Origin: Minisyncoccota bacterium
GTDB taxonomy: Bacteria > Patescibacteriota > Minisyncoccia > Moranbacterales > GCA-2747515
Direction: 5' to 3'
DNA: 7,926 nucleotides
Assembly: GCA_938044295.1 (NCBI GenBank)
Contig: CALIRC010000125.1
Coordinates: 1-7,926 of the forward strand
The notes beneath the pieces were generated by a model that was given only the letters and a program-made list of their open reading frames with translations, did not search any database and had not been told where the DNA came from. Below, piece after piece: positions 5,699-7,926 of this stretch. Both the position numbers and the translations under genes were made by a program. The stretch's first letter is position 1. Each line of letters begins with the position of its first letter.

Positions 5699-6898
5699 AT
5701 GGATATTATACAAATACATCCTTATCCTGCGCGTCCACGTAGGCGTGCGCGGTTTCGAAAAAAGCACGCATATTGTGATAGTTTTGGTGTGCGACATCAG
5801 AAGCCATCTTTGATTTCATATAAAGATATTCTTTTTAACAGGGCGAACGTCTCTCAGACAATTTTAGGTGGATCCCGAGGTCATGTACGTAGTCATCGGT
5901 TTGTTACGGAAGATTCGCATCTTTGTACAACTCAACAGATGCAACATGCGGCCTTATATAAGAAGTATCGTGTCGATGCTCGACGTCGCTTTGATGGAGT
6001 ACATATGCGCTATGTCCAAGAATACGGCATACAGGATCGTATGTTTTTTGCAGTGAGTCAGCAATTTACTACTTTACGAGATCAGATTCGTGGAATCCGA
6101 AAACTTAAGACGTGGGACTTATCTCCTGTTCGGATGTGGCAAATGTCGATGGCATGTGCAATGGTTTTTGGAATGGTAACCATTAGTATGGTGTACAAAA
6201 ACCTTGGAAATTCTGTACAGGCAAAAGCTGATCATGCTCATGATGCTTTTGAGAGAAATCCTGTTGCTGCCGTGGTCGGAGCACAGGAGGAATTTAAGCG
6301 TCTACCTGTTGAAGATAAGGTTTATTCTGAAAAGGAGCTTCTCGAACAAAAAGAGAGGGAATCATTGCGTATAGCACGACAGTTACGCGACGCTGCGCAA
6401 GCGCAAAAGCGTGCAGAACAGGCTCGCAAAGTAGCGCTCGAGCAAAGTCGTGAACAGGCGATGGTCAGTGCCGAAGAAAAGCAATTTGAACGTAAGGCGC
6501 GAGCAATGGTTGCAGGCTACCCTATAGAAGAGATGTTGCCCGAAATACTCAAACTTGATCGTGAGGTTGCGATTTACCTGATTGCGATGGCAAAACAAGA
6601 AAGTCAGTGGGGAAAACGTGTCCCGGTTCTTCATGGTGGAGACTGCTTTAATTACTGGGGGTATCGTGGTAAGCGAGAGCGCATGGGTACGGGTGGTCAT
6701 ACCTGTTTTGATTCTCGTGAGGATGCAGTACAGACAGTTGGTAAGCGTGTGCATACCCTTATTTATGAGTATCAACGTACCACACCTGAACGTATGCTTG
6801 TTTGGAAATGTGGTCGCTCTTGCGAAGGTCATACAGAATCTGGGGTTAATGCTTGGGTCTCGACAGTGACGATGTATCGTAATGCTCTTAAATCATAG
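5699..6898 (+). CDS. Membrane-anchored lysozyme-like protein (putative peptidoglycan hydrolase)
   Basis: The 399-aa protein has three parts. Residues 1-144 are strongly basic (for example RPRRRARFRKK at 12-22) with no domain I recognise. One membrane helix spans about 146-166 (MWQMSMACAMVFGMVTISMV). A charged coiled coil follows (about 208-268), then a C-terminal lysozyme-like domain (about 278-398). AKQESQWG (298-305) resembles the catalytic-Glu motif of transglycosylase/glucosaminidase folds (Glu301), followed by CFNYWGYRG. Cys316, Cys336, Cys371 and Cys375 could form disulfides. Positive charge before the helix predicts N-in/C-out, placing the domain at the wall. I chose ATG 5699 because the promoter lies directly before it. 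The frame stays open back to a GTG at 5606, which would add 31 mostly hydrophobic residues. Enzyme activity is inferred. Confidence 0.75.
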   Translation: MDIIQIHPYPARPRRRARFRKKHAYCDSFGVRHQKPSLISYKDILFNRANVSQTILGGSRGHVRSHRFVTEDSHLCTTQQMQHAALYKKYRVDARRRFDGVHMRYVQEYGIQDRMFFAVSQQFTTLRDQIRGIRKLKTWDLSPVRMWQMSMACAMVFGMVTISMVYKNLGNSVQAKADHAHDAFERNPVAAVVGAQEEFKRLPVEDKVYSEKELLEQKERESLRIARQLRDAAQAQKRAEQARKVALEQSREQAMVSAEEKQFERKARAMVAGYPIEEMLPEILKLDREVAIYLIAMAKQESQWGKRVPVLHGGDCFNYWGYRGKRERMGTGGHTCFDSREDAVQTVGKRVHTLIYEYQRTTPERMLVWKCGRSCEGHTESGVNAWVSTVTMYRNALKS

Positions 6899-6901
6899 TA
6901 A

Positions 6902-7024
6902 TAGGACTTACACACTTGGCGTACTTCGTCGTTAAGATCTACGTTTTTCACTCACCATAGGTGAGCTATGTTTCGTGAAAAGCCTCGATTTTGCCTAAAA
7001 TTACACTCACGTGTGTAAGTTCTA
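6902..7024 (+). repeat. Family 1 palindromic element, copy E
   Basis: This is a full-length copy (123 bp). Ends TAGGACTTACACAC / GTGTGTAAGTTCTA pair; compared with copy B both strands of one pair changed together, keeping the stem. The terminal hairpin pairs TTTTCAC with GTGAAAA and CATAG with CTATG. The flanking direct repeat is GTAA (6898-6901, 7025-7028); its first G is the last base of the upstream TAG stop codon. Confidence 0.85.
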
Positions 7025-7028
7025 GTAA

Positions 7029-7186
7029 TACCATCTCCAAATAACCACCCAACACCCAAGTGCACACTCTCGCGGCTGCGACACCTACCACAGCTGCTTA
7101 TGGATCTAGACACACTGCGCATCTGTGGCAGATGTCTCGCTCACGAGAGAGCACACTTAATGCAGGCTGGTTATTCGGAGATGGTA
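7029..7186 (+). repeat. Family 2 long-hairpin element, copy 2
   Basis: This 158-bp palindrome has perfect 10-bp ends TACCATCTCC / GGAGATGGTA. Inner blocks AATAACCA/TGGTTATT, CTCTCG/CGAGAG and a CACAG/CTGTG block pair in order. The loop keeps CTGCTTATGG and GACACACTG seen in copy 1. Taking out copy E, it starts 3 bases after the stop of the lysozyme-like gene, as copy 1 does after murB. Possible short duplication TAA on each side; not convincing. Confidence 0.8.
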
Positions 7187-7328
7187 TAATAAATCACTTA
7201 TGTGATTGTTACTTGCGTACGGTTTGGAGCTAGTAGACCCTTAGAGCCTTATCACCCCTTTCTGTTGCAAGATGCTCCTATTTTAGTTGCGACATGTATT
7301 GATCTTTTCATGGTATTTCAATGCCACA
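7187..7328 (+). other. Spacer between convergent genes
   Basis: It lies between the plus-strand repeats and the end of the minus-strand bisphosphatase. A perfect 6-bp hairpin AATCAC-TTAT-GTGATT (7192-7207) is followed on the minus strand by TATTATA, a weak terminator candidate for the bisphosphatase gene. No credible coding sequence is seen. Confidence 0.4.
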
Positions 7329-7926
7329 CTAGTCTTGCATCAATTTCACTACAGTTTTTACTTCATCGGATGAACCGAGAAAAAATGTTTCCCGTTGATG
7401 TGTTTGTGTGACTGTGGTTTCTAATAATCGTTTTCCGGATTGTGTAAGTGCTTTTCCTTTTGCAGCCTCTATGATAAATCCCAATGGACCGCCTTCATAG
7501 AGTAAGCGCAGCTTTCCTTTTGGATAATCTTTGTCAGCTGGATAGGTAAAAATTCCATGACCTTTCATGAGAATTTGGTTAATGTCTGTAACGAGCGCTC
7601 CAGCATAGAGAAGTCTATAGTTTTCATCTAACCAATGCTTCATGACAGCAGCATAGCCAGGAATTTTTGAAGCATTTTTGAAGTTTCCAGGAGAACAGCG
7701 ATTGGTGTTGGAATCTAATTGAATATTTTTGCGCAGCAGAACAAATTTCTTTTCTTTATGATCGTATTCGAAGATTGTAGGTGTATCTCCAAAACTGATG
7801 GTAAATGTGAGGCGTGGTCCATACAAGGCATAGCACCCAGCGATGAGATGTTGTCCTACGGGTTTCTCAAGTGGGTTTTCTTCCCACAACCCCATAATGG
7901 ACCCAAAAGTGATGTTGACATCTCCA
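7329..7926 (-). CDS. fbp: Class 1 fructose-1,6-/sedoheptulose-1,7-bisphosphatase, C-terminal part
   Basis: The 198 visible residues are the C-terminal part of a class 1 sugar bisphosphatase; the N-terminus with most metal ligands lies beyond the window. These enzymes remove the 1-phosphate from fructose-1,6- or sedoheptulose-1,7-bisphosphate with Mg2+, in gluconeogenesis or pentose recycling. Visible marks (numbered from the first whole codon) are DVNITFGSI (2-10), YALYGPR (32-38), SPGNF (78-82), DINQILMKGHGIFTYP (114-129), and KLRLLYE (138-144) with the substrate Lys138 and metal ligand Glu144. The blocks CSPGNF, DINQI and PLGFIIE resemble sedoheptulose bisphosphatases more than typical fructose enzymes, from memory. 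At Leu106 the usual Arg before the conserved Tyr is missing. The ATG at 7895 is internal, not the start. The symbol is tentative. Confidence 0.88.
   Translation of the reverse strand, partial: GDVNITFGSIMGLWEENPLEKPVGQHLIAGCYALYGPRLTFTISFGDTPTIFEYDHKEKKFVLLRKNIQLDSNTNRCSPGNFKNASKIPGYAAVMKHWLDENYRLLYAGALVTDINQILMKGHGIFTYPADKDYPKGKLRLLYEGGPLGFIIEAAKGKALTQSGKRLLETTVTQTHQRETFFLGSSDEVKTVVKLMQD

Noticed and set aside
6383..6832. 149-aa open frame on the minus strand
   Set aside because: Antisense to the lysozyme-like domain; shadow frame.
353..6898. Recoded genetic code with TGA as an amino acid
   Set aside because: All genes end in TAA or TAG, which raised the question, but no gene needs an in-frame TGA to stay open and every product has the expected length.
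3431..7024. CRISPR array from the recurring intergenic repeats
   Set aside because: The repeats are 79-126 bp, irregularly spaced over several kb with genes between, and are flanked by short direct duplications; there are no spacers and no cas genes.
7202..7411. 69-aa open frame on the plus strand
   Set aside because: It overlaps the well-supported end of the bisphosphatase on the other strand, starts inside a hairpin and has no family resemblance.

Overview
The window looks like ordinary bacterial chromosome with low GC (roughly 40% by eye), from a lineage with simple, short gene-control regions. A member of the Patescibacteria (CPR) is the best guess. This rests on three things: a short ribosome-hibernation factor ending in RRGARSLKKK, a membrane-anchored lysozyme-like protein of a kind I associate with that group, and the near absence of Shine-Dalgarno sequences. 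It is an inference, not proof. The genetic code appears standard: every gene uses TAA or TAG as its stop, and no in-frame TGA needs to be read through.

Layout: on the left, on the minus strand, are a tRNA-Gln(UUG) with its own promoter and hairpin terminator, a broken partial copy of that tRNA just upstream, and dnaX (clamp-loader gamma/tau). Divergent from dnaX, on the plus strand, run murB (peptidoglycan precursor synthesis), hpf (ribosome hibernation), lgt (lipoprotein diacylglyceryl transfer) and a membrane protein with a C-terminal lysozyme-like domain. At the right edge, on the minus strand and cut by the window end, is a class 1 fructose/sedoheptulose bisphosphatase. murB, lgt and the lysozyme-like gene share a cell-envelope theme. 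Each gene nevertheless seems to have its own promoter, so I do not see an operon.

The most striking content lies between the genes. Family 1 comprises five copies of a 79-126 bp imperfect palindrome with ends TAGGACTTACGCAC / GTGCGTAAGTTCTA. They look like small non-autonomous transposable elements. Four-to-five-base direct repeats flank the copies, and one copy is nested inside the left end of another with a duplicated TAGGA. Paired base changes keep the stems intact. Family 2 comprises two copies of a 148-158 bp long-hairpin element with a conserved loop and covarying stems. One copy lies 4 nt after the murB stop codon. The other lay 3 nt after the stop codon of the lysozyme-like gene before a family 1 element inserted between them. 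This suggests a structured 3'-end element that has not been named as far as I know.

Inside dnaX, an A8 tract sits at the border of the conserved motor part and the variable linker. A -1 shift there gives one codon and then TGA, the same arrangement that makes the short gamma form in Escherichia coli.
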